Shown: positions 45,979 through 54,720 of the stretch, one piece after another | How the letters are laid out: every line of letters starts with the position of its first letter | Numbering within the stretch: the stretch's first letter is position 1 | Source of the DNA: Streptomyces sp. KMM 9044 | Lineage (GTDB): Bacteria > Actinomycetota > Actinomycetes > Streptomycetales > Streptomycetaceae | Reading direction: 5' to 3' | Assembly (NCBI RefSeq): GCF_024701375.2 | Contig: NZ_CP113910.1 | Coordinates: 7,006,001 to 7,070,000, forward strand | Length of the DNA stretch: 64,000 nucleotides | Translations under genes and position numbers: made by a program | Notes under the pieces: generated by a model | Told to the model about the DNA's origin: nothing | The model's input: only the letters and a program-made list of their open reading frames with translations | Databases searched by the model: none

Positions 45979-46476
45979 ATGTCGTTCCTCCGCCGCCGCA
46001 GTGCCACTCCCGCCGGACCCGACTTCGACGTCCTGGCCATGGACCCGGGTGACTGGCCCGGGAATCTGGGCGCCGGGCTGCTGCCCGCCCCTGACGGCAC
46101 CTGTCAGGGCGTCTTCCTGCGCTACGACCTGTTCGGCGGCCGCGGCCCCGCGATGATCATCGGCAATCTGCCGGAGGGCTCCCCGGCCCGCGAGGTTTCC
46201 GAGGACGCGGTTCCCTTCGAGGTCGCGCAGCTGCTGCTGGCGCTGGAGAACGACGAGGAGGTCACCGTCGTCGGCACCGAGGACGTGCCCGTCATGCAGG
46301 GCGACAACCTGCTCATCGTGCGCCGGGTGAGGCTCTCCGAGAGCCGGATCTCCTGTGTGCAGTTCGACCGCAGCGACAACGTGCTGGTCACCATCGCAGC
46401 CTGGGACCGCCCCATCACCGACGACCTGTACACCCTCCTCAAGCCGCTGCCCGCCGAACTGTTCCAGCAGGGCTGA
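45979..46476 (+). CDS. Conserved hypothetical protein
   Basis: 165 aa from ATG 45979; another ATG at 45971 is out of frame. Begins MSFLRRRSATPAG, then DFDVLAMDPGDWPGNLGAG, and is acidic with alternating strand-like segments (EVTVVGTEDVPVMQGDNLLI, VLVTIAAWDRPITDDLY). No signal peptide or membrane helix. Resembles uncharacterised Streptomyces proteins of the same length; I assign no function. Convergent with the amidase gene. Confidence 0.8.
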   Translation: MSFLRRRSATPAGPDFDVLAMDPGDWPGNLGAGLLPAPDGTCQGVFLRYDLFGGRGPAMIIGNLPEGSPAREVSEDAVPFEVAQLLLALENDEEVTVVGTEDVPVMQGDNLLIVRRVRLSESRISCVQFDRSDNVLVTIAAWDRPITDDLYTLLKPLPAELFQQG

Positions 46477-46536
46477 GCGGCCCCGCTCGCCGGCGGGAGA
46501 CGGAAGGCCGGGAGCGAGGGCCGGAACCGGGCGCCG

Positions 46537-48564
46537 CTACGCCTGCTTCACCGTCACGTCCGCCGCCCGCACGAAGGCGACCCGGTGGCCGAACTGGATC
46601 TGGTAGTACAGCTCCTCGCCCTTGATCACCTGATGCGAGGACCGGTCGAAGGCCACCGCGTACAGGTACTCACCGGGCACCTCGCCCCCGGTGACGTACT
46701 GCTGGCCCTTCGGAAGCGTGTATGGCAGCGGGGACATCTCCTGTACGGGCACCCCCTCCGGGTAGGCGGCCTTCTCCGGGTAGGCGCGTCCGTACACCGG
46801 CACGGAGTCCAGACCCTCCCTCGGAGTCACCACCCGGCCCGCGGCGGGCACCGCGGTGGGCTGCTTCTCCGGGTTCCTGAACCAGGCCTTCTGCCCCAGG
46901 TACCAGATCGCCGTCCAGTCGCCCCACCGGTCTGCGACCGCGTACTGCTGGCCGGTCGACACCCGTGACGACAGGTCGTTCACCCCGGTCGTCGGGTTCG
47001 AACCCAGGCCGATGTCCCTGATCAGCGCGGACTTCTCGTCGTGGCCGGAGTACAGCCGCACCGCGCTGGACCCGTGTGCCGCGCACGGCTCGCCCGCCCT
47101 CTCGCAGCCCGTGAACACCGGGCCGTGGGTGGCGTGGTCGGGACGGATCGTCACCAGGCCGCCGTTCTTCTCGGCCGTGGCCTCGAAAGGGCTGCCCAGC
47201 AGCTCGAAGTAGTGCGCCCAGTCCCAGTAGGGCCCGGGGTCGGTGTGCATGCCGGACACGGTCGCCGCGGTCGGGCCGGGCACGGTGTCGTGGCCGAGGA
47301 TGTGCTGCCGGTCCAGGGGGATGTCGTGCTTCTCGGTGAGATAGCGCACCAGCCGGGCCGAGGAGCGATACATCGCCTCGGTGTACCAGGCGTCTGGTTC
47401 TGTCAGGAAGCCCTCGTGCTCCAGCCCGATCGACCCTGCGTTGACATACCAGTTGCCCGCGTGCCAGGCCACGTCCTTCGCCTTCACGTGCTGGGCGATG
47501 TGACCGTCGGTCGAGCGCAGACTGTAGTGCCACGACACGAAGGCGGGGTCCTGCACCGAGGCGAGGACGCCCTCCCAGGCGCCCTCGGTGTTATGGACGA
47601 CGATGTACCGGACCGGCTGCGAGACAGGACGGTCCGACCGGTCGTGGTTGCCGTAGTCACCGTCCCCGAACTCCTCGTACGGGGCCGGGACCCACTCGCA
47701 GGACACCGTCGCGGGACACTCCGTGGCGGGGGAGGAGCCTGCGGACACTGTCCGCAGGCCGGCGCGGCGCAGCACCGACCGGTCCGGGGCGAGGTCCGGA
47801 CGGGAGGACAGGACGACCTGCTCTCCCGTGTCCGTGACCCGGTGCGCACCGGCGCGGATCACCGTGTAGACGTCGTCCGCGTACGCCGCCGCCGACTCGG
47901 CGTTGTCCGCACCGGAGAAGCGGGCCACCGCGCCGTACCAGTGGGCCGGATCCTCGCTCGGCGCCCCGCCCAACTGCTGCTGGGCATCGGCCAGCAGCGC
48001 GGCTCCCCCCGCCACGTTCGCTGCCGGGTCGTCGCGCAGCCGCTCGGTGCTCAGCCCGGTCAGCTCGGCAGCTCTCGGCAGAGTGGCCAGCCGGTCCGGG
48101 AAGGCGGCGGTGCGCGGCACATGCGCTTCGGGGCGCAGCGTGGGACGGGCGTCGTCGCCCCGGGGGTCCTCCGTCCCCTCGCCGTGATGCGACGTCGCCG
48201 ACGCCAGCGCGGTGCGGGTGTCCGTGAGGTGCATCGGGCCGTAGCCGCCGGCCACACTCGGCGCGCCGTCGTGCGTGTCCCAGCGGGACTGGAGGTAGGA
48301 GACGGCCAGCAGCACGCTTCGCGGCACCTCGTACGCGGCGGCCGCAGCGCTGAAAGCTTCCTGCAGCCGGGCCTCTTCGGACGGGCCGGGGTCCGGTGGG
48401 GCAGCGGACGGAGCCCCACCGAGCAGCGGCAGCGTGAGCGCCGCCGCAGCCAGGGCACTGGCCGTACGGCGGGCAACGACGGCCGGCGTACGGCCGGGTC
48501 GGGTGGGGAATCCTCGCAACGCGGTCTCCTGGGACGATCGGGCGGGACGGCTCGTACGAGCCAT
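46537..48564 (-). CDS. Secreted N-acetylmuramoyl-L-alanine amidase
   Basis: 675 aa from ATG 48564. N-terminal signal region (ARRTASALAAAALTLPLLGG). Residues about 65-215 look like a helical, lysozyme-like or amidase-associated module (VPRSVLLAVSYLQSRWDTH). The amidase_2 zinc domain (about 300-455) has YIVVHNTEGAWEG with the first His, GLEHEGF and LGHDTVPGP with a later zinc His. The C-terminal 200 residues contain SH3-like repeats around YAVADRWGDWTAIWYLGQKA. It cleaves the stem peptide from muramic acid in peptidoglycan. The upstream region carries a large palindrome that ends the preceding gene. Confidence 0.93.
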   Translation of the reverse strand: MARTSRPARSSQETALRGFPTRPGRTPAVVARRTASALAAAALTLPLLGGAPSAAPPDPGPSEEARLQEAFSAAAAAYEVPRSVLLAVSYLQSRWDTHDGAPSVAGGYGPMHLTDTRTALASATSHHGEGTEDPRGDDARPTLRPEAHVPRTAAFPDRLATLPRAAELTGLSTERLRDDPAANVAGGAALLADAQQQLGGAPSEDPAHWYGAVARFSGADNAESAAAYADDVYTVIRAGAHRVTDTGEQVVLSSRPDLAPDRSVLRRAGLRTVSAGSSPATECPATVSCEWVPAPYEEFGDGDYGNHDRSDRPVSQPVRYIVVHNTEGAWEGVLASVQDPAFVSWHYSLRSTDGHIAQHVKAKDVAWHAGNWYVNAGSIGLEHEGFLTEPDAWYTEAMYRSSARLVRYLTEKHDIPLDRQHILGHDTVPGPTAATVSGMHTDPGPYWDWAHYFELLGSPFEATAEKNGGLVTIRPDHATHGPVFTGCERAGEPCAAHGSSAVRLYSGHDEKSALIRDIGLGSNPTTGVNDLSSRVSTGQQYAVADRWGDWTAIWYLGQKAWFRNPEKQPTAVPAAGRVVTPREGLDSVPVYGRAYPEKAAYPEGVPVQEMSPLPYTLPKGQQYVTGGEVPGEYLYAVAFDRSSHQVIKGEELYYQIQFGHRVAFVRAADVTVKQA

Positions 48565-48718
48565 GGGACCGGACGGGTGACTCGTACGGGGCCTGCGGTA
48601 CGACGGTACTACCGGCTGGCCGATGATCCGTCAATCATGCCCAGAAGAAGCGAAATTCCCCTGTCATCACGGGTTCACGGGTTTTCGTGGCGGCGGCCCG
48701 GAGACCGGCTGAAAACGG

Positions 48719-48790
48719 GCCGGGGACGGGTGAGGGCCTGCGGTACTTCCCGGTACCGGGAAGTACCGCAGGCCCTCACCCGTCCCCGGC
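48719..48790. terminator. 72-bp perfect palindrome (36-bp arms, no loop)
   Basis: The two halves 48719-48754 and 48755-48790 are exact reverse complements. It begins 3 bp after the stop of the phosphotransferase gene on the minus strand and lies upstream of the amidase gene. A terminator role is likely; its perfection and length are unusual. Confidence 0.85.
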
Positions 48791-48793
48791 GGA

Positions 48794-49933
48794 TCAGCGT
48801 GTGCCGACCGCCGCGCGCACGGCCTTGCGGACCATCTGACAGTCGTCGTGCAGCCGCCGTAGCAGCAGTCGCTGCTCCTCGCCGGACGGCAACGCGCTCC
48901 GCTGGGCCGCGTTCGGCGCAGCCGGGGGCGTGTCGTGCATCGAACGCTGTACGGCCGTCTCGTACGTGCGGATCTCACGCGTCAGCACCAGCATCAGGTT
49001 CAGCAGGAACGCGTCGCGTGAGGCGTGGCCCGCCGCCTGCGCGATCTGGCTGATCTGTCGGCGCGCCACCGGCGCGTCCCCGAGGACCGCCCACAGCGTC
49101 GCCAGGTCGTAGCCCGGCAGGTACCAGCCCGCGTGCTGCCAGTCCACCAGTACGGGACCGGCCGACGAGATCAGGATGTTGGAGAGCAGCGCGTCGCCGT
49201 GACAGAACTGGCCCATGCCCTGGCGCCCGGCCGCCTGCGCGATGCCGTGCAGCAGCTTCTGCAGATCGTCCATGTCCCGGTCGGTGAGCAGCCCCAGCTC
49301 GTGGTAGCGGGCGATGCGCGCCGCGTAGTCCAGTGGGGTGTCGAACGTACCAGCGGGCGGGCGCCACGCGTTCAACCGGCAGATCGCGCCGAGCGCCGCC
49401 CTGATGTCCGCCCGCGGAGGTGCCTCCACCGGGTGCCGCTGCAGAGCCGCCACCCTGCCGGGCATCCGCTCGATGACCAGGGTGCAGTTGTCCGGATCCG
49501 CCGCGATCAGCCGGGGTGCCCGCGTCAGCGGGCGGTGCCGGACGAACGAGCGGTAGACCGCTATCTCGTGCCGGAACCGCTCGGACCAGGCGGGCGAGTG
49601 ATCCGTTAAGCATTTGGCCACCGCGGTGCTCCGGCCTGTCGTACCGACCAGGAGAAGGGACCGGCCACTGCGGCGCAGCACCTGGGCCGGCACGAACTCC
49701 GGGCAGATGCGGTGCACCGACGCGATCGCCGAGCGCAACTGGGCGCCCTGGGGGCCGGAGAGGTCGAGCCGCCCGCTGAGCTGCTGGGGACCGGTGCCCG
49801 AAGCACGCTGTGTCTTGCCCGCACCGAGCACGGGGGCCGCCTGGCGCGCGGGGGTGAGGTAGGGGCCGCTGTCCGACGGACGCGGACGGAGCGGTCGGAG
49901 TGGTGCGGACACGGAGGACGATGCTGCGTACAT
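48794..49933 (-). CDS. Aminoglycoside-phosphotransferase-family kinase-like protein
   Basis: 379 aa from ATG 49933. N-terminal 60 residues are disordered; then [40 protein letters not shown] (nucleotide-binding Lys region), catalytic loop [16 protein letters not shown] (HxD and Asn) and metal motif [20 protein letters not shown]. The protein-kinase-like fold is complete, so catalysis is plausible. Substrate unknown. It is divergent from an NsdA-like regulator gene, a pairing that suggests a shared function (inference). Confidence 0.88.
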   Translation of the reverse strand: MYAASSSVSAPLRPLRPRPSDSGPYLTPARQAAPVLGAGKTQRASGTGPQQLSGRLDLSGPQGAQLRSAIASVHRICPEFVPAQVLRRSGRSLLLVGTTGRSTAVAKCLTDHSPAWSERFRHEIAVYRSFVRHRPLTRAPRLIAADPDNCTLVIERMPGRVAALQRHPVEAPPRADIRAALGAICRLNAWRPPAGTFDTPLDYAARIARYHELGLLTDRDMDDLQKLLHGIAQAAGRQGMGQFCHGDALLSNILISSAGPVLVDWQHAGWYLPGYDLATLWAVLGDAPVARRQISQIAQAAGHASRDAFLLNLMLVLTREIRTYETAVQRSMHDTPPAAPNAAQRSALPSGEEQRLLLRRLHDDCQMVRKAVRAAVGTR

Positions 49934-50167
49934 GGGCGATACAGATCCCTTCGTGTGCCTGCGACGTCAGCGCACCACACGGCCCGGTCACCCAGGTGCA
50001 TCCTGGGGAATGCCCCGGCGGAGACCGAGTCGTGGTGGCGCGTTCCTACTCGACACCCGTTGCCCCCTGGCACACCATCTGGCGGACCCTGGCGAACCCT
50101 GGCGAATAGTCGCCCGGCACCTTTCACCGGGCTACTGTCAACTCAGCCGAGAACCTGGGGGCTTGAC

Positions 50168-51664
50168 GTGAGCGGACAACCCAACACCCGGCTCTCGGAC
50201 CTGTTCGGCCTGGCCGGCTGGTCCAAGGGTGAACTCGCGAGGCTGGTCAACCGGCAGGCGGCGGCCATGGGCCGTCCCCAGCTGGCGACCGACACCTCCC
50301 GGGTGCGGCGGTGGATCGACAGGGGAGAGATCCCACGCGATCCCGTACCGCGGGTGCTGGCGGCCCTGTTCACCGAGCGTCTCGGCCGTGTCGTGACCAT
50401 CGAGGATCTCGGTCTGGTCCGGCACGGGCGTACGGGGAAACGGCAGCGCGGCGGGAAGACGGAACATCCCGACGGAGTGCCGTGGGCGCCCGGGCGGACA
50501 GCCGAGGTCCTCACCGAATTCACGGGAATGGACCTCATGCTCAACCGACGAGGCCTGGTGGGCGCGGGCGCCGCGCTCGCCGCGGGATCCGCACTCACCG
50601 GCGCCATGCACGACTGGCTGCACACCGACCCAGCCCTGACCACGGACGTTCACCGTCCCGACCGCCCGGCGCACGCCGACGCCGCCGGAATCGACCGCTA
50701 CGAGGCAGCCCCCATCGGGTCCCAGGAGATCGAGGAACTCGAGCGCTCCGTGGAAGTGTTCCGCGCCTGGGACGCCGCCCGGGGGGGCGGACTCCAGCGC
50801 AAGGCGGTGGTCGGCCAGCTCAACGAGGTGGGGGGCATGCTCGCCTACCACCACCCGCCCCATCTCCAGCGGCGCCTGTGGGGCGTCGCCGCCAACCTCG
50901 CCGTCCTCGCCGGGTGGATGTCGCACGACGTAGGTCTGGAACCCACGGCGCAGAAGTACTTCGTCATCGCCGCGCACGCCGCCAGGGAGGGCGGCGACCG
51001 GCCGCGCGCGGGGGAGGCACTGTCCCGCGCAGCCCGCCAGATGGTTCACCTGGGCCGGCCCGACGACGCCCTGGACCTGCTGAAACTCGCCCACTCGGGC
51101 TCGGGTGAGGAAGTACTGCCGCGCACCCGCGCGATGTTCCACACCATCGAGGCCTGGGCGCAGGCGTCCATGGGCAGAGGGCAGGCGATGCGCCGCACCC
51201 TGGGCCGGGCCGAGGACCTGTTCGTCTCCGACCGGGGGAGGGACCGGGAGCCGCCGGACTGGATGCAGATCTTCAAGGACGAGGATCTGTACGGCATGCA
51301 CGCCCTGGCCTACCGCACGCTGGCCGAGTTCGAACCGGATGCGGCGGTGCACGCTCAGCACTACGCGGAGAAGGCACTGCCCCTGCGCACCGACGGCCGG
51401 GAGCGGTCGAAGATCTTCGACCATCTCTGCCTGGCCTCCGCCTGCTTCATCGCCGACGACCCGGAACAGGCCGACCGGTACGCGCGGCTCGCGCTGATGT
51501 CCATGGGTTCCAACTCCTCGCGCCGCACCTGGGACCGGCTGCGCGAGATGTACCGGCTCACCGCCGAATACTCCTCGTATCCCCGGATCCAGGAACTGCG
51601 GGAGGAGATCAGGACGGCCCTGCCGAAGCCCAGGGGCAAGGGGGGCAACAGCGCACGGGCATAG
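50168..51664 (+). CDS. NsdA-like XRE/TPR regulator
   Basis: 498 aa from GTG 50168. The N-terminal helix-turn-helix-type region (NTRLSDLFGLAGWSKGELAR, DTSRVRRWIDRGEIPRDPVP) precedes TGMDLMLNRRGLVGAGAALA, and the C-terminal half holds helical TPR-like repeats (KYFVIAAHAAREGGDRPRAG, ARQMVHLGRPDDALDLLKLA, DAAVHAQHYAEKALPLR). This architecture and length match NsdA, a negative regulator of sporulation and antibiotic production in S. coelicolor. Whether it is the orthologue cannot be decided without comparison. Confidence 0.82.
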   Translation: MSGQPNTRLSDLFGLAGWSKGELARLVNRQAAAMGRPQLATDTSRVRRWIDRGEIPRDPVPRVLAALFTERLGRVVTIEDLGLVRHGRTGKRQRGGKTEHPDGVPWAPGRTAEVLTEFTGMDLMLNRRGLVGAGAALAAGSALTGAMHDWLHTDPALTTDVHRPDRPAHADAAGIDRYEAAPIGSQEIEELERSVEVFRAWDAARGGGLQRKAVVGQLNEVGGMLAYHHPPHLQRRLWGVAANLAVLAGWMSHDVGLEPTAQKYFVIAAHAAREGGDRPRAGEALSRAARQMVHLGRPDDALDLLKLAHSGSGEEVLPRTRAMFHTIEAWAQASMGRGQAMRRTLGRAEDLFVSDRGRDREPPDWMQIFKDEDLYGMHALAYRTLAEFEPDAAVHAQHYAEKALPLRTDGRERSKIFDHLCLASACFIADDPEQADRYARLALMSMGSNSSRRTWDRLREMYRLTAEYSSYPRIQELREEIRTALPKPRGKGGNSARA

Positions 51665-51720
51665 GCGGGCCGGAGCGCTTCACTCACGAGGCGTACGAGG
51701 CGGTGCGAGCCCTCTGAGTC

Positions 51721-53160
51721 CTACGAGGCCACCCGGGCGACGAGCACACAGGCGCCGTCCTCGCGCTCCCTGTACCCGAACTCCCGCAGGACGGCCAGCA
51801 GGCAGTCCTGCGCGGTACGGCTCTCCGCGAACTGTGGTGCCAGGCCGGCCAGCCGACGCACGGATGCGGTCCCGGACCGTCCGGGCACCAGCCCGTCGGT
51901 GTACAGCAGCAGCAGATCGCCGGCCTCGAGGGTCTCCTCGGCCTGCCCGTAGGGGGCTGCCGGGGTGACGCCCAGCAGGACGCCGTCCGGGGTGTCCAGC
52001 GCGCGCCCCGTTCCGTCGCGGAACAGCAGCGGGACGGGGTGTCCGGCCTGCGCCCACGCCAGGGAGCGGCTCTCGGGCCGGTAGCGCAGACAGAGGCCGC
52101 TCCCGAGGGCGGGCTGCCCGGTGGCGTCCAGTAACCGGTTGAGGCAGGTCATCAGAGGTCCGGGCTCGGTGCCGGACATCGCCATGCCACGCATGGCGCC
52201 GAGCAGCATCGCCATGCCCGAGGCCACACCGACGCCCTGCCCGGTCAGTCCTCCGACACTGAGCAGGGTGGTGCCGTCGGACAGTTCGAGGGCGTCGTAC
52301 CAGTCCCTGCCGGTTGCCGTGCCCGTCGCCGACGGGAGGTGCCGGGCGGCGACGTCGAGGGTCCGGGGCCCCCTGCGCGGGAGCCGCAGGGAACCGCACC
52401 ACGCCGGCAGCACGGCTTCCTGCAGCTCGACCGTGAGCCGGTGCTCGGTCCGCGCCGCGTCCTGTTCCCGGTGGTGCAGCGAGTCACGGGTCTCGACGAC
52501 CGCCCGTCGGCACCGGCGCAGGTCGCTGACGTCCCGCAGCACGGCCCACATCGAGGCGGTGCTGCCGTCAGTTCCGAGGACCGGTTCGCCCATCATGTGC
52601 ACGGTCCGGACGCTGCCGTCCGGGCGTACCAGCCGGAACTCCCCGTCAATGGGCCGTGCGTCGACGAGACAGCCCGTGACCATTGCCGTCAGCCTCGGCC
52701 GGTCCTCGTGGTGCACCAGCGACGGCAGTTCGTCGAGGGTGAGCGGCGGGGTGGCCGGGTCGCGGTCCAGGATGCGGTACAGCTCCCCGGACCAACTGGC
52801 CTCGTCCGTCAGCAGGTTCCACTCGGCACTGCCGACCCGGCCGAGCAGGGCGTCCTGCCTCGGCGCGGGCGCCGTGGCGGGCGACCGGTCCGGCCCCGCG
52901 GGAGCGGCCGACGCGGGGACGGACAGCGGGCCGTCCCGCAACTGCGCCAAATGCTCGTCCAGGTCGTCGAGCTGGTGCAGTGCCAGGTCGTACAGGGCGC
53001 GCTGCCAGCGGTCCCGCGGGTCCGAGGTGTCCGCCGGGGTGCCGCGCCGCACGGCGTCCACATCGTCCTTGAGCCGCCGGGTCTGCGAGATGAGCGCGTC
53101 GACCGGGCCGCGTCCTGGCGGCTGGGCTGCTGAGCGGTCCGCGGAGAGGTGGGGCGGCAT
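51721..53160 (-). CDS. PAS-SpoIIE phosphatase, possibly inactive
   Basis: 479 aa from ATG 53160. A helical N-terminus (LISQTRRLKDDVDAV) is followed by a PAS domain (about 110-225: GSAEWNLLTDEASWSGELYR, GEFRLVRPDGSVRTVHMMGE) and a PP2C/SpoIIE domain (about 275-479). First metal Asp is present (GRDWYDALELSDG), and so is LLLLYTDGLVPGR. The usual GDxxGHG metal motif reads VGGLTGQGVG: Asp is Gly and His is Gln, which should weaken or abolish phosphatase activity. Such proteins normally reset anti-anti-sigma factors. Convergent with the NsdA-like gene. Confidence 0.88.
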   Translation of the reverse strand: MPPHLSADRSAAQPPGRGPVDALISQTRRLKDDVDAVRRGTPADTSDPRDRWQRALYDLALHQLDDLDEHLAQLRDGPLSVPASAAPAGPDRSPATAPAPRQDALLGRVGSAEWNLLTDEASWSGELYRILDRDPATPPLTLDELPSLVHHEDRPRLTAMVTGCLVDARPIDGEFRLVRPDGSVRTVHMMGEPVLGTDGSTASMWAVLRDVSDLRRCRRAVVETRDSLHHREQDAARTEHRLTVELQEAVLPAWCGSLRLPRRGPRTLDVAARHLPSATGTATGRDWYDALELSDGTTLLSVGGLTGQGVGVASGMAMLLGAMRGMAMSGTEPGPLMTCLNRLLDATGQPALGSGLCLRYRPESRSLAWAQAGHPVPLLFRDGTGRALDTPDGVLLGVTPAAPYGQAEETLEAGDLLLLYTDGLVPGRSGTASVRRLAGLAPQFAESRTAQDCLLAVLREFGYREREDGACVLVARVAS

Positions 53161-53558
53161 GACGCACTCCGATGTGGGACGGTTCGGGCCAGAGTCGGAC
53201 GGAGGAACCTTTACGACTGTTGCACAGCTCGCGATGCTCTGTAAGGGATTCGGCAAGACACCTCAAGGTCATGCCCTTGGCATATGTCACCGTCTTCGCA
53301 GGATTACTAGAGGGGATGTTCCGGGCGCCGACATGTTCGGTCAACCCCCGTGATGTGTAAGTGACTTGATGAGTGCTCCGGTCTGCATTTCCCGCTCGTG
53401 CGCATGTTCGACGGATAGGAGTTCGTTTGCGAAAGTGATCTGCATGGTCCCCGTCCCGGGGTGTCCGACCGGATTCTGGCCGGGCGTCTCGGGACGGGCG
53501 GTGGGCACCTCCCGGCGGTACGCGCGACACCCTGGGGCCCGCCGGCTGCGGACGGCCC
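53161..53558. other. Lower-GC intergenic region
   Basis: 398 bp, clearly less GC-rich than its neighbours. It should hold the SpoIIE promoter and the 3' end of the baeRF3 gene. A minus frame ending at 53341 could encode a 34-residue peptide (MQITFANELLSVEHAHEREM start), which I do not recognise. Confidence 0.4.
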
Positions 53559-54653
53559 TCAGTACCGCAGTACGCCTGCGATCCGGGCCTCGTCCCCGAG
53601 GGTGCCGTCCGGGACGAAGCGGACCTCGGCACCCGTCTCCAGGCACTGCTCGACCAGCTCGTCCACGATGTCCTCGAGAGCGTCCAGGTCGCCGGGCTCG
53701 GCGGCGACCAGATGCTCGCCCGCCTCGCGCACCGTCACCCGGAAGTTCTCCTCGACGGCCAGCAGTTGGACCCGGCCGTCCCGGGTGTTCTGCCACAGCT
53801 CGTCGACCCCGGCCGCGAACCTCTTGCGTCCGCGTGCCGTCTCCAGTGTCCCGACGACGGCCTCCGCACTCTTGCGGGCCTCGCTCTCGAGCGCGGGGCG
53901 CAGGGCCTGCCGCACCGCGTCGGGCGTGCCGTGTGCGAGACCGCCGTGCTGGACGTGCACCGCGTCCCGGGTCACGCTGCCGGCCTCGCCCAGCAGGGAC
54001 AGCGCCGCAGGCTCACCGGTGACATACAGGGGTCGCGGGTGCCCACGCAGGACCGTGGCCATCGCGGTGCCGGCATCGCGCAGGAACCGTCGGGTGCCTT
54101 CGTCCCGGAAGGTGCTCGGCTGATCGCCGACCCGCTCCAGGCGCTCAGGGTCGAAGTTCTCCTCGGCCCGGGTCAGCGGGAAGCCCCCGATGTGCTCCTC
54201 GGTGACCCGGTCCGTGCTGCCGTTCCACAGTGTGACCCGGTCCGCGGAGACGGACAGTACCCAGAAGGGGCGCTCTGCCCTGTGGGCGGACACCAGGTTG
54301 CGGGTAAGGAAAGTGTCCGAGAGCACCACGCGCTCCGGCACCGGACGGGCGAGCGACCACACCTGGTGCTCGCCCGGAGCGGCGAAGATGACCAGGCCGT
54401 CCTCGGCGTGCGCCAGATCGACCTCGGTCAGGGCCTGGTCGAGCTGCAGTTCCACCTCTCCGCGCCGGTCCCTGGTGACCGCGGGATCGGCTTCCAGCTG
54501 TTTCTTGGCCCTGGCCACCACATTGCGCAGCCGGACCGGATCCTGGGCGTTGAAGGGCTTGCGCCGGTGCGCCGGTGTCAGCACCGACACCGCGGGGTAG
54601 GGGCGCGGGCGGCGAAGCTCGGCAAGGGTCGTGGGACTCAGATCGTGCTCCAT
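53559..54653 (-). CDS. baeRF3-type release-factor-like protein
   Basis: 364 aa from ATG 54653 (an in-frame GTG at 54677 is an alternative). YPAVSVLTPAHRRKPFNAQD near residue 17, DGLVIFAAPGEHQVWSLAR near 84, and the C-terminal RKRFAAGVDELWQNTRDGRV and AEVRFVPDGTLGDEARIAGV are features of the archaeo-eukaryotic release-factor-like family 3 proteins, sometimes annotated as chemotaxis proteins. Possible ribosome- or peptidyl-tRNA-related role by family, unproven. Stands alone, upstream gene S33 peptidase on the same strand. Confidence 0.85.
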   Translation of the reverse strand: MEHDLSPTTLAELRRPRPYPAVSVLTPAHRRKPFNAQDPVRLRNVVARAKKQLEADPAVTRDRRGEVELQLDQALTEVDLAHAEDGLVIFAAPGEHQVWSLARPVPERVVLSDTFLTRNLVSAHRAERPFWVLSVSADRVTLWNGSTDRVTEEHIGGFPLTRAEENFDPERLERVGDQPSTFRDEGTRRFLRDAGTAMATVLRGHPRPLYVTGEPAALSLLGEAGSVTRDAVHVQHGGLAHGTPDAVRQALRPALESEARKSAEAVVGTLETARGRKRFAAGVDELWQNTRDGRVQLLAVEENFRVTVREAGEHLVAAEPGDLDALEDIVDELVEQCLETGAEVRFVPDGTLGDEARIAGVLRY

Positions 54654-54720
54654 GACAGCACCATAGAGCCGAATCACGAATAGGGCATTTGGGGCATTCT
54701 TGCGCCGTCCGGGTGTGGAC

